This document shows positions 52,879-64,000 of a stretch of 64,000 nucleotides of DNA, piece after piece (position 1 is the first letter of the stretch; each line of letters opens with the position of its first letter). Both the position numbers and the translations under genes were made by a program. The stretch comes from Phragmites australis (Eukaryota; Streptophyta; Magnoliopsida; Poales; Poaceae), in assembly GCF_958298935.1 (NCBI RefSeq), contig NC_084933.1:29970334-30034333 (forward strand). Reading direction: 5' to 3'. Below the pieces are notes generated by a model. The model made no database searches and had not been told where the DNA came from. It saw only the letters and a list, made by a program, of their open reading frames with translations.

Positions 52879-53182
52879 GACACACCACCTATTCCTTAGG
52901 AGATCGACATTGGATGGGTTACGAGCTCCAAACCAACGAGTTACGAGCTCGTTCTCAGCTCGTTCCGTTTGATAGAGGTTTTTTACTATCATCCCAAGGA
53001 TGCTAAAAAGACACTTCTATAAGGCTGACTCCAGCGGGATCTGCAAAACCAGACCGCATCACCGTGCTAGCGTTTTTTGCTTCTCCTCCTGTCCTGCATC
53101 TCCAGCAGGATCGACATCAGTTGCTATAGGAGCATTACAGAAACGCGGACGGAAGGAATCGGCGGCAAACTTACGGCCATAA
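52879..53182. other. Short intergenic stretch between two transposons
   Basis: Includes CTCCAGCGGGATC and CATCTCCAGCAGGATC near 53029 and 53096, which resemble ends of another small transposon. No gene seen. Confidence 0.35.
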
Positions 53183-53937
53183 GGGCATCTCCAACAGAGG
53201 TAGTATCCGCAGGCCGCAACATTGTGCACGCGTTTTTGCTGTCTCCCACGTACCGCATCGCACTCCAATAGAGACCGTATCGCTGGCAGCGATACGGGGG
53301 GCAGCTTCGTCGACAGTATTGTTGCGGCGTGCTACGACTCCTCTATCACTGTTTGGCTCGTCCTCTTCCCCAAGCGTCCGCCTTTCCCGCGCAAGGGAGG
53401 ACAGTTCCGGCCCACTGTCGCGCGATGTCGAGCAGAGCGGAGCGGAGGAGGGAGGTGGTAGCGACGGCGTCGGTCGGCGAGGCCGAGGGCGACGGTGGCC
53501 ACCAGCACGCCGACCACCAGGTCGATGCGACGGAGGAGGAGGATGGCGTGGTGGCGGAGGGAGGAGCTCGGGAAGGAGACACGGTGGGGAGGGAGGAGCT
53601 CAGGGAGGGAGGAGCGGTGGGGAGAGAGGAGCTGGGGAGGGAGGAGCTCAGGGAGGGAGGAGCGGTGGGGAGAGAGGAGCTGGGGAGCGGTGGGGAGGGA
53701 GGAGCGATGAGCTGGGGAGGGAGGAGCGATGGGGAGAGAGGAGATGGGGAGGGGGCGGACGGAACGAGGAGGAGCGGTGGGGAGAGAAGGAAATCAATTT
53801 AATATATAAGAGAGAAAATAGAAGATGAGAGAGTTTCTGTTGGAGATAGATGGAACGAGAGAGACTGTAATAGTGATAGGGGAGACTGTAATAGTGTTAT
53901 AGAGAGTAGATTTTTAGAGTTTCTGTTGGAGATGGTC
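53183..53937. mobile_element. Harbinger-type non-autonomous element with TAA target duplication
   Basis: Starts GGGCATCTCCAACAGA and ends with the near inverse TCTGTTGGAGATGGTC. It is flanked by TAA on both sides (53180-53182 and 53938-53940). A second internal copy of the right end (TTTCTGTTGGAGATAG) lies near 53831. The core has a GC-rich part and a GA-rich tandem array (GGGAGGGAGGAGCTCAGG and GGAGCGGTGGGGAGAGAGGA variants, 53570-53790). ORFs inside it on both strands derive from this array. Confidence 0.75.
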
Positions 53938-53940
53938 TAA

Positions 53941-55376
53941 CACTAAGGTTTATGTGGGTTGAAGGGAGAAGGAGAGTAATAAAAGTCAGAAAATAGTGTA
54001 GTTACAACAAATTAAAAAATAGATGATGCTATAATATATTAAAAAATATTATAATAATATTATAAAAAATAAAATTTTAAATATGTATTAGATATATCTT
54101 AAGAGTGTACAACTGTAATAGTTACAAAGATTTTCCATGTGAAGAGGGAGAGGAGAGAAGAGCGCTAGCTCTTCAGGAAGAGTTAGCTCTAACACGCGTC
54201 CCGATCCTTGGTGAGCCCAACACAACACGTATTTCTATTGGTAGGTGGGATACACGTTAGCTCTCTTGTTGAGATTGGGTGACAAATGTGTATTATAGCT
54301 GGCAGGTAGCTCTAATTATTGAAGACGAAAAAAAGGTGTAAAAGGGATGATTTTATGCGCGGCCTAGGGCTGTCCGACTTGCCGAGACACCGATTAGGTA
54401 GACGCCAGCTGCCGTGTGCCGTGTCAAGACAGTCTATCCGTGCTGTCAACTAATGGTTCGTTTAGTTGAAGAATAAGGTTAGACAGTATTTTTTTTAAAT
54501 GGAATATTTATTTTTCTGTTTGGTTAAATAGATAAAGTAGATCAATTTTTTATTTAGTTAGTAGAATTATAGTGCATATAATGAGCCAACTTCCTATTTG
54601 ATTAGTGAAATTAAGAATGAATAGGACGATTCACTAATATTTATATGTATTCATAAAATAATAAAACATATATATAAATAGAGCATTATAAATAAATTTA
54701 TTTTTTACCAAATAATCTATGATTCAAAATACTTTTATAAATTAGTACACACATGAGAAAAATATTAGTGAATTTTTTTAGATTTTTAAAAATTTATATA
54801 AAGTATTCAAAATTGCTAGAGAGTATAAAAGTAGATTTTCTAAAGAATTTTAATTAAATACTGACTCAGTTTTTTTTAATCAAACCAATTAAAATAGGTT
54901 GCCGCTTGCAGCTCTAGCCGTCCGCACTACGCAGCTCCTTCCATTCCTCACCAATACGCACCCTGCTCACACAACACAAACCAACAAGATTAGCGTCAGC
55001 ACGCAGAAGCGCAACACACATAGGAAGATTTCAGTCACTGGCTCGCTGCCAGAAGGGGTAAATTGATGGAGGACGACAGAAAGAACACTAGAAAAAATTG
55101 TCTCCACATACATTGAGCCTAGGGATAACTATCCAGTTTTCCACAACAATACAACACTATTGTCAGACTCAGACCAAACATCAACTGCAACGAAACTATG
55201 GTGGCACGATGACCAGCAAATTTATTGTTTAAACTACGGTACACACGCTCCCCAGTTCCTTCGCCCATCAGAATACAAGTATCCTACTTTCAGTGTCCCT
55301 TCATTTAACCTTGGAATATCAATTAAGGCATATATATCATAGCACAACACTGCATAGAGCAATTTTACAAGTTGCT
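53941..55376. other. Intergenic, AT-rich; 3' flank of the PP2C gene
   Basis: No gene recognised. The part next to 55376 should contain the PP2C 3' UTR. Confidence 0.4.
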
Positions 55377-58300
55377 TTAAGCAAACCCGCTACTCCCCTG
55401 CCCATGCAAGAAGCGCACGACAACACAGGTTATGTTGTCACTGCTCTCCCTCTTGTAGGCCTCTTGCAATAGCTTCTTTGCAGCTTCTTCTGGGTCCTGA
55501 ATGGACCTGGTCATGGCGACAGCTTCCTGCATGACAAACATTGTAAACGGGTGGTACCAAGCACAAGGAATACAGTAAGAGACGATCCAATCTTCGTATT
55601 CTTTGCATTTCCTTAATTACCTCGTTAGAGACCACATCCCACAGTCCATCACTTGCAAGGATGAGAAACTCAAGTGTGTTATCGACAACTTCCTCCTTTG
55701 ACCCACCAAAGCATTACGAAACACAATCATCAATTGTTCAAGTGAATATAAATGATAATTATCATAGAGCACCCCAAAAAACATGACTAAAAGAAAACAA
55801 GGGTTCTTCAGGATAGAAGGTGACTTCTACTATAGGTTTGTGTGACCTCAGAACTGATGGAAAGCACTCATGTTAGACATGCATTTTGGGAGAGTAAGTA
55901 GAAAAACAAGTATTAAAATGTCCAATATTACGTACTCGGATCTCTGGATCCACAACTACATATTGCTTTAAGAGTTTGTCGCCAAAAGCACGAGAAACAG
56001 CAAGTACACCACCAACACGCCATGTTCCTACGGAACAATGCACAATCATTAGGAAGAGAATCATATTACACCCAGAAAATATGAAGAGAATGAAGTGATT
56101 GGTGTATACCAGCCCACATCACAAAACCTCCAGCCTCTTCAATACGTTGCCGCTCATCTGTCTGATCAGGCTTGTGATCTTTTGAAACAGCAATAGCTGC
56201 AAAAAGCAGCAGACCATAGTAAGTTAAGAAGTGATTAGATGGAGTTACCACTGAGATGCTGATGCAGATTATTGCTCGTAACACTCTTATCAACATATGT
56301 TGAATCCCAAGTCATAAATTTAATGCTAGTTAGAGCGAAATAATTATGCTGGCTTCCCATTAGTAAATTCAGCATTTTAGCAAAACACGACAAACAAGGA
56401 CAAAATTCAGACCTTAGGAAATGTCTCAAAAAGCAACATATTGTAGTATCACCTAAAATTTACAAGCATGCATTAAAAAATTAAAGAGTAGGTATTCTAT
56501 GATAATCCCTTTCTCATAATCAGGAAAAGTCTTAACAAGTCAAGTTACTAATAACCAATATCGAGGGCTGTTATGACCGGCAAATATTATAGCCGGCATC
56601 CAAGAAGTGGCTAGCAGGCCACACATGGGCATAAGTCAGCAATAGAAGTGATATCCAATCAGGTTGTCGGCTGGAATTAAGAGATAAAAATATATTAGTT
56701 TTTTAGAGATAAGAGTTAGAGATAGATTCGTTTAAAGAGATAGAGATTAGATTGATTGTGTCCTGCTGGGGTCCTGTCCAGCCAGCTATATATAGATGGC
56801 CGATCAAAGCAATAAAGAATAGATCTATTTACCCTTCTTCTACCTCTCTCGGCTGCCCTCCCTCTTCCTCGTCTCAGTTGCCCTCTGCACCCCTCTCCCT
56901 GCTGCTCTGCTTGGCTCTGCCGAGCCCCTCTCTCCCCCTCCCTTCCTGCTTGGCCCTGCCAAGCAGTTACTACAGGTTTGCCGTGGTCACCCTCCTGTTT
57001 GCCGTGGTCACCAGGAGGGTGACCACGGTGCCCACCAGGAAGCCCTTCAAGGTCAAGCCACAGGTGCAGCACATGTACCCCCTCAGGAGCAGGTTCGGCT
57101 CTTCCAAGGGCATCAAAAAATTAAAACAATAATGTAATATAATTTTGTACTTGCAGTAAGTTGAGGGCACAGTGAACCCTGTATTACCATTTCCTCCCCT
57201 GCATATGATAGCCCTAGAGTCACCAACGTTTGCGACAAAGAGACGATCACCGACAAGGACAGCAGTAGATGCAGTCGACCCACATTGATTTTGAGTACTG
57301 TCAGATTCCAAGAATTCACTGTCGGTGCTTTTATAAGCATCATCTGCAGATAATACCACCATACAAACTCTGTTGGTTGTGTTCACACAATTTAGCATTA
57401 GAGAGGGTAAGTGGAAATGGGAACGAAACAATACCTATAGCCACTTTGGTATCACTTGTGAACTTTGGATGCCTAAGAAGATTGCTGAAGAGGTTTTCTT
57501 TAACATACTCTGCTACTTTAGCACCACCATGACCTACATAAATAAACCATAAGCTCTGGGATCAGAAAGAACAAGCTATGGATGAGAATAATGCTCAAGT
57601 TATCTATAAACAAAATTATGCTCAAGTGAGAGAAATCCATACCGTCGAAAACTCCAAATAGACCAACAATCTGACCATCAACACAGTCAATTTTTGTCTC
57701 ATAGAAGTCTTCCATGGAAGCCCTTTTACCAGGGGAGCTTGCGTAGCCATAGCTAAATTTACCATTCTGGCTGGCAGGAAAATGAATGAGAAATACTGAG
57801 CAAATAGATAATACAACTATAAAATGATAGTCCATCAATTCGATGTTTGGATAATGAAAATAACCTAAAATCCAATTCTACTAATAACAATACCCTAGAG
57901 ATCCCAGAGTACCACTCATGGCGTAGACACAAATATACCGGTACGTGGATCTGGATTGTGCTGCCACTACAATAATTACAGTAAGGCTATTTTGAAAATC
58001 TATAACTGGCTGAATTCTTGCCATGTAGTGTTAGTTTGTAGAGCTACAACAGAAATTAGCTAAAGTCTTTATATTACTTAGAAGTTAGAACTGCCATGGC
58101 AAGCTGGCAGAAGTCCATAGGCAAGATGATACAAGTCCAAATTCATAGAACAATGCAATTTTCTCTCAACCATCCAGCCGAGCAGGTTAACAGTACTATC
58201 CATTAACTTGATTGATCAGAACCGATGGAAACTATGAGTGCATTTAAGGTAGTCTCTTATCTTATGTTATCATACGAAAGGCACGCTACTTGTAATCCAC

Positions 58301-58968
58301 GAACTTGAAATGCCAAATTTTCATGTCGTTCGGAATAAATATTTCTGCTCTAATTATTCGAGCCCAACCAGTCGACCTTAGCCTAGTTTCTTCATTATTC
58401 TTATACGAGCAAGGTATTATCCCAGTTTGTAGCATAGATGTACATTTTGGCCATGTGAACCTTAACTCCTTGGTTCCTCATGAAAATGTAGATGTCCTGT
58501 TCAATTCGATAGACATAACTCCAACCAGATTTGCCCTTTTCTCTGTTCGTTAGGCATATAGCTAACGAATCTTAGGCCATACTCTAAACAGTAGCTCACT
58601 TTCGAGCGAAGACAAATAAAATACCTCGTTGCTCATAACAGCAAGGAAACCCTCGCCATTGGTTCTGGAAAATTCGTGTGATGCATCAAGCAAGGTATCT
58701 CAAAATTAAATGTCTGGGCCTTGGTAAACGGATGTGAAGTATCGTATTTGTCAAATTAATCGCAACCAAGCTGAGATAAACTAGTACACACCAACCGGAT
58801 TTACAAATTGAAGCTCCTATATCACAATTCGAGTAGAGAGAATACAAATCAAACAAAACCCATGGACAAAAGAGGGAGCAGTTTCGGGAATCGCTTCCAC
58901 CTGAGGCCGCCGCCGCTGACGGGCGATCCATCGGTGGGGTGGCCGATCACGGAGCTCAAGTACCCCAT
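55377..58968 (-). CDS. PP2C-type serine/threonine protein phosphatase
   Basis: Eight exons, 58968-58901, 57770-57643, 57533-57435, 57343-57188, 56196-56110, 56027-55936, 55695-55621 and 55526-55377, join in frame to 284 residues. Metal- and phosphate-binding PP2C motifs are all present: [17 protein letters not shown] (Arg and the first Asp region), [31 protein letters not shown] split over exon 4, [44 protein letters not shown] and [10 protein letters not shown]. It belongs to the small cytosolic or nuclear plant PP2C group (short N terminus [16 protein letters not shown], no transmembrane segment) and removes phosphate from Ser/Thr in an Mg/Mn-dependent reaction. It is not the ABA co-receptor clade A judging by length and motifs; the substrate is unknown. 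An optional 40-nt exon is described separately. Confidence 0.95.
56569..56974 (+). mobile_element. LTR-like sequence in PP2C intron 4
   Basis: Starts TGTTATGACCGGC, contains CTATATATAGATGG (TATA box) and CAATAAAGAA (polyadenylation type), then a pyrimidine-rich tail ending AGTTACTACA. This is the layout of a short Copia-type LTR. No target duplication was found (AGGGC left, GGTTT right), and a GTTTGCCGTGGTCACC repeat follows directly, so the true end may lie further right. Confidence 0.5.
58625..58664 (-). other. Candidate 40-nt cassette exon of the PP2C gene
   Basis: Bordered by TTTTCCAG| and |GTATTT. If included it adds 40 nt after exon 1 and keeps frame only when exon 2 begins four bases later, at 57766, where the acceptor reads CCAG|CCAG|AATGG. 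The result would replace Ser-Gln with [14 protein letters not shown] and give 296 residues. No stop codon arises. There is no transcript evidence here. Confidence 0.45.
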
Positions 58969-59484
58969 CCCCCTCAGATCACCAGCTGGGATGGCTACCT
59001 TGTTCGAATCAAGCAACGGGGAGTCGCGATTCGGTTCTCGAACGCGCTAAATTTGGGGGATTTGGAAGGAGAGGAGGGGGAGGACGGAGACACGGGTTTC
59101 GCCCATTTCTAGTGGGCATTTAACTATTTGCTACTTTTATTAATAAATTTGTTATCCTGATCCATTATTAGTAATTTAGTTAGTTTTATATGTTAGTAAG
59201 AAATTGAATTAGCACAACATCAAATAGTTAAATAATCCTATTTCTAATGGAAACTTCTGCTTGCTCGTTGGTGTTTTTTCACTTAGGACCATGTGTTAAC
59301 GCGTTATTTGCTCGTGGGATTGGATTAGAGATAATCCCTTACATGGCACTGAAAAATTCCAAAATTCTCGATTTACTAAAAAAATCTTATTGCTCTACGG
59401 AAGAATAAAACCGTTAGAATTAATACAGTTATGATAACATTTTTGTACAAGATAAGAATAATTTTAAACAATAATACATGAGAA
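58969..59484. other. PP2C promoter and intergenic
   Basis: A GC-rich leader just upstream of the PP2C ATG changes to AT-rich sequence. No other feature was recognised. Confidence 0.4.
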
Positions 59485-59663
59485 ACAATAACTTCCCTTT
59501 TTGACCGAGCGAGGATTTTGATAGCTTTTATGTATAAAGAAATTGTCTCGTTGCATTAGGTTATAATAACACTTAAGGAACGATAACTTCTCTTTTTAAG
59601 AGAGCGAGGATTTTGATAACTTTTATGGCGTAAGGGAATTGTCTCGTTGCATTAGGTACCGTG
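59485..59663. repeat. 95-bp tandem duplication
   Basis: Two copies, offset by 95 bp (ACTTC at 59491 and 59586), share GAGCGAGGATTTTGATA and AATTGTCTCGTTGCATTAGG in the same order. Confidence 0.85.
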
Positions 59664-60675
59664 TGAGCTGCCAAGAGGAGGTGCTCTTTTCACGTGAGCG
59701 CACATGGCCTTCGCGGCTTCTCTGCAGCAGGACCCTTCGAGAAGATCGAGGACGGATCACCGCGTGTCGCAGGTGGATTCGATCGGCGGCCTCCGTCCCT
59801 GCTGGTTCCGTATCGCCGCCGTCCACCAGCAACAGGAGCACGGACGTCCGTGCCGCGCGTATGTCTGATGCAGAATCAACGGCACGAAACGTGTGCTAGT
59901 TCGGATGGAGACGATGTCAGACGATTTTTGGGTTTTGAAACAGTGCATGCGCTGATATATGTGCGTATCGGCGTGTGCGCCAATGCCAGCAGATATCCAT
60001 AGATCAATGTTCATATCTCCCTAAGAGTGAGCAAATGATTATCTTAGTAAGGCTAAGTCCAAAACAAATCTACTACCCGTTCTCATATATATATATATAT
60101 ATATATATATGTCATTTAAATATATATATAGTCAAATATTATAAACTTTGATCACTAATATAGAAAAGAGTATTAAAATTTTTTACATGAAAATGATTTA
60201 TTATAGAAAATACTTTCAATAGCTTTCGATAATAAATACTCAGAAAAAGCTATGGTTATAATCATACATTGAAGGGCAGATAAAAATGAATGAAAGTAAT
60301 AGTACATTACAATATTAAATTAAACCTATCTAATGTGTGATACGTGGGACTCGGATAATGATCGTAAGCAACTTGATAAGTGTACCTACATTAGATTAGG
60401 AATTAGTTGTGAGAGATATTGTTACCGGTGGCGGAGCCAAGCGTGGTTCATGGTATGTCTAGGCACACGCAAACTTTACAAGTGTTTGTAGAGATAAACT
60501 CTACATATGAACTACGTTCTATATAGTGTAGCACTCCGATACACTCAGACGCACACAATGAAAATTATCAAGTACTCGATACTTTCCCATCCCTCGACAT
60601 CCGCCAGGCTCCCCCACTCGCCCGTCGCCGTCGATGCAAAATCGCGCGCTAGACCTCGTTCCTGCGGCCGCAGCA
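59664..60675. other. Intergenic upstream of the Pelota homologue
   Basis: A GC-rich patch at 59690-59900 has only unrecognised ORFs. An AT-rich stretch follows, and the Pelota leader begins in 60590-60675. Confidence 0.35.
60085..60110. repeat. AT dinucleotide microsatellite
   Basis: Thirteen AT units in an AT-rich context. Confidence 0.9.
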
Positions 60676-63600
60676 ATGAAGCTCGTCCACCGCGAACTCG
60701 TCCGCAACAGCCCCGGCTCCGTCAAGGTCCCCTTACTTTCCGCTCTTCCTCCCCTCCTTTCTACCTGTGCTATCTATTCGATCAGTTCCGTTGCTTGTTG
60801 GGTTCGCCTTGTTTTCTCACCGTTGGGATTCCGTGGGTTGGTTGTCGATTGGCTCGTGGTTGACTGGTTGTGGTGCGCAGTTGCTGCCGGAGGATGACCT
60901 GTGGCACGCCTACAACCTTATTGCTGCCGGTGACAATCTCCAAGCCGTCACCGTTCGATGAGTCCCTTTTGTTTGGGGCTTCTAGCATGGTTGAATTCGT
61001 ATGGCGTTTGTCTGTAAGGCTCTCCTCTTAGTTAGTGTTCTGGCTGATCCAGAAACCAACTGGAAGTAAAATTAGGGGAGATAACTATAGTTGGAAGGCA
61101 TGGTTATCATATTTGTTACATGAGAACCAAATGGAGGTAGATGGAAAATTCTCATCTTCTTGACTAAGATTTGGGCATTGGGATGTGGCTGACATGTAAT
61201 TCACCTTTCATTCAAAGGATGCCTTGCTCCAGCTCCCCACTGATTATTACACAATCATAATTATGTAACGTGGGCATAGGAGTACAAACCATTGCTGCAA
61301 AAAGCATCTGCTATGCCAAATTAGTTTTAAGTATTTGATGTTTGATCATAACACCTCCTTGGGAATAGTAGTTAAAGTCTCTATCCACTACTCTCTCTTG
61401 CGTGTGCACATGTTTAAAACACTTATACATCCTTCATGTATATTATGGAAATTGTGAGTTTCCTTAAAAGCGATTATTGTTCTTCTGCTGGTTTCCAAGG
61501 AAGTGCTGAGAGAGGTGGCATCTGGAGGGCGTGATGCCGAGCGTGTGAAGCTTAAGTTGGAAATTGTAGTTGAGGTGACATATCATCCATCTATCTGTAT
61601 TGTCTGTCTTTCTCAAGTGATTCTATCTATCATCATTCGTCAAGAGTGCCCGCTTTATCCATGCCATGTGTGGAAACTGGAAAGTAACTAACTGAATGAG
61701 AAGGCATGAAGTTGTTACTTCAGGACATCTCTGTGCCAAATATGTATGAAATGGCATGAATAATTGCTATTACCTAAACAGATAATTCTGTCAAACCTAA
61801 ATATATTTTTAGTAGTGATATTATTTTCTTTGTTTCTCTTGGCTTGTTTCCTGTTCTTTCCAATGCTATCGAACCTTACCCCATTTATTGATAACTGATG
61901 GGTCCTTTGTTTTGGAATGAAGTCTGTAGATTATGATAAGGAGGGATCTGTCTTACGTGTACGTGGTAAAAATATCACCGAGAACGATCATGTGAAGGTT
62001 AGTGATTTTTTTTACTTGATAACAAAACTGTGTTGATAACCTAGTTAAACTAATTTCTTTCTTCGTGAATGAAGATTGGCCAGTTCAACACATTAGAGCT
62101 TGAGCTGAAGACACCTTTTGTTCTACGAAAGGTATGATTTAAATATCAACCAAGTTTGTCTCAAGAAAAAAAAAGAAATATCTAATCATTGTGTTTTTCG
62201 ACTATGGTATAACAACATAGTTTTCAATTTTCAATTAATAATGAATAGCTGTTTGTCTACACTCTACAATGTCAATTTAAGTCCTGTAATACTTGAGGCC
62301 TAAGCTGAAATGGCTGCCATATTCTTAGGATGTCTGGCCCAAACAGAGTTCTGTGGATATAGTTTTTTCTTTGTAATCTTAACCCCTATTCTGCAGCTTT
62401 TGTGACAAGACCAACTTGTAGATGTAATAGGAAAAACTAAGCACCTCCATCAGCTTCGATATTGCTTGTACATACTAAGCAGATAAAAGTTATCTACATT
62501 TTTGAATTGCACTTGGCATGAGGCTTGAGACTTCTGTCTACCAGATTTGAACTTGTCGTTTGATGGCATCATAGTGCTATCCTTCGGTCTCTATTCTCCT
62601 TATTGAATCTTGCTTATGAGCTTGATGATCGCTGCCCATGAATCTTATGATCTTTTCAGTCTTTGACCTTTATAGTTTGTAAAATTACTTTGTATTTAAG
62701 AAAGTAATCATGATGTTTTGGCTTTTTAATTTTTTCCGCCAGGTGAGGTCAGAGTAATATTCTTTTCATTATGCTTATTGTGTTGCATCGCAGTAGAATT
62801 TTGGAGTGAATTGATGTTTCTTGTGACAATGCATTTCAATCTTTTCTAATTGTTACTGTTTCTTCAATGAAGTATGTGCATCTTGTGTAGGAAGCATGGG
62901 ATTGGTTAGCACTTGATACCATCCAGCAAGCATGTGGTATGTGAGTTTGACTCATCAGTGCTAATTATGAATTGTCTGCACAATCAAATATTCATTTCAT
63001 CTTCCATTTTAAGTTGGTGTTAAAATTGTGTATATGAAACCTGGTGACTCGTGTGACCACCCTTTGATGCCATATTTTAAAATCAGCTTCTCCAAATCTT
63101 CTCTGTTTCTGTTGCGGCGCTTTCATGCGAAACATAGTGTTTTAACTCAGTCCATCCGAACCTATTGTAGATCCTGCTGCAAGTGCTGATCTAGCAGTTA
63201 TTCTCATGCAAGAAGGTCTTGCCCACCTATTCCTCATCAGTAGAAGGTGAGTAGAATTATTGCGCCATTGTTTAACAACAAATATTTGATTTTTGTAATA
63301 CTTATTGAATCGCCTTATTTTATGTGTAAGGTGACAATGTTGTTATCTACATAGAGTTAATATCTTAACTATTAGCTCCTCTAGTTCTCATTTTAAGCGT
63401 ATTTGTTATCACTTTGCAGAATCCTTTGCTTGTTGCACACCTTTTATATGAACTTGCTATTATTTAAGTTGCCATTTATTCATAGTTGGCGCTCTTTTTT
63501 TTTTTGGTGGGTGGGTAGTAATTCCATGAACATGAAAAAAATAGAGAGATCCCGAGTATATTGTTATCTAAAGGTTCCCTCTCCCTAAATGGTTACCCAA

Positions 63601-63874
63601 TCGAAATAATATTTTCCAGTATTAACTAAAGAAGAACACATGTAGTCTTTTTTTTTTTACTTGCGTTCTTCTAAACAGCTTAACAGCAACCAGAGCACGT
63701 ATTGAAACATCAATTTCTAGGAAGCATGGTCCTGCAATTGCTGGTTACGAGTCAGTACGATAACTGGTTCTTCAAGTGTCAACTAGGAACGAAATTGCTT
63801 TGTTCATTTCCTATTGATTTCCAGTTTCTTCTGTTTTCATATGGGCCCCCAAGTTCTTTGAGCATGTTTTGCAA
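60676..63874 (+). pseudogene. Pelota/Dom34 homologue with damaged splice sites (continues past right edge)
   Basis: Exons read as Pelota: 60676-60726 (MKLVHRELVRNSPGSVK), 60881-60958, 61500-61574 (VLREVASGGRDAERVKLKLE), 61923-61997, 62075-62131, 62891-62936, 63171-63247, 63679-63754 and about 63845-63874. Pelota pairs with HBS1 to release stalled ribosomes in no-go mRNA decay. Exon 2 has no GT donor: after AVTVR the frame meets TGA and the next bases are TGAGTCCC, as if donor or codon bases were lost. Exon 3 resumes as E-V-L-R-E where K-V-L-R-E is expected. Exon 8 ends TCA|GTACG one base short for the frame, and the following block (APKFFEHVLQ) follows TATGGG, not an AG. The remaining borders are good. 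Either this copy is decaying or the sequence has errors or unusual splicing. Confidence 0.6.
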
Positions 63875-64000
63875 GTAAGTTATGCACACAAAGTTCACAA
63901 GTAAATGCAAACATGCATGCAATCAACATTTGACTGAGGCAAAATTAGGTGGATACCATCGCAAAAGTACCCATATTGGAAAATACCTGGGCCCACATGT

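Noticed and set aside
53329..53828. Gly/Arg/Glu-rich ORFs of 157-169 codons
   Set aside because: They derive from a GA-rich tandem array inside a transposon with terminal repeats.
56752..57132. 126-codon plus ORF in PP2C intron 4
   Set aside because: It covers the pyrimidine-rich tail of an LTR-like insertion and an internal repeat, antisense to the PP2C gene.

Overview
This is nuclear DNA of a grass (Poaceae). GC-rich first exons grade into AT-rich introns with GT..AG borders. Exons are separated by long AT-rich stretches full of small inverted-repeat transposons and decayed LTR elements. The protein genes are typical cereal genes: chloroplast glutamine synthetase with its C-terminal extension, a Rubisco-activase-like protein, an ATL-type RING-H2 ligase, a CLE peptide and Pelota. 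The exact genus cannot be told from the sequence.

Layout. (1) 1-4387 (-): Rubisco-activase-like AAA+ gene, ten exons visible, 3' end outside the window. (2) 5515-6360 (-): intronless ATL-type RING-H2 E3. (3) 8401-10080 (-): intronless RRP1/Nop52 ribosome-biogenesis protein with a telo-box leader. (4) 11-37 kb: accessory region. It holds a receptor-kinase C-terminal relic, a textbook solo LTR with 5-bp target duplication and a 73-bp palindromic G-box array, several MITEs, a lone CLE peptide gene (22834-23124, -), and a decayed 6-kb Gypsy element with recognisable LTRs and gag remnants (29223-35252, -). (5) 38076-38604 (+): two-exon secreted-peptide precursor with a sulfation-type Asp-Tyr motif. 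(6) 39444-43771 (-): complete 13-exon plastid glutamine synthetase (429 aa). (7) 45241-48267 (-): four-exon JmjC oxygenase of the NO66/MINA type with N-terminal ARM-like segment (794 aa). (8) 49-54 kb: repeats, including a long-TIR element carrying a captured receptor-kinase ectodomain fragment and a Harbinger-type element. (9) 55377-58968 (-): eight-exon PP2C phosphatase (284 aa) with a possible in-frame cassette exon. (10) 60676 to right edge (+): Pelota/Dom34 homologue whose splice sites look damaged.

The genes are ordinary single-copy housekeeping neighbours rather than a functional cluster. From memory, the order activase-like, GS2, PP2C, Pelota matches the distal long arm of rice chromosome 4, so this is probably the orthologous block. 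Exon borders below were placed by hand from reading phase and splice consensus, and all joins given for intact genes keep frame. I found no CRISPR, no rRNA or tRNA gene, and no clearly new multi-gene system. The most unusual observations are the splice-site damage in the Pelota copy, the cassette exon coupled to a tandem acceptor in the PP2C gene, the gene-fragment-bearing TIR element, and the LTR palindrome array.
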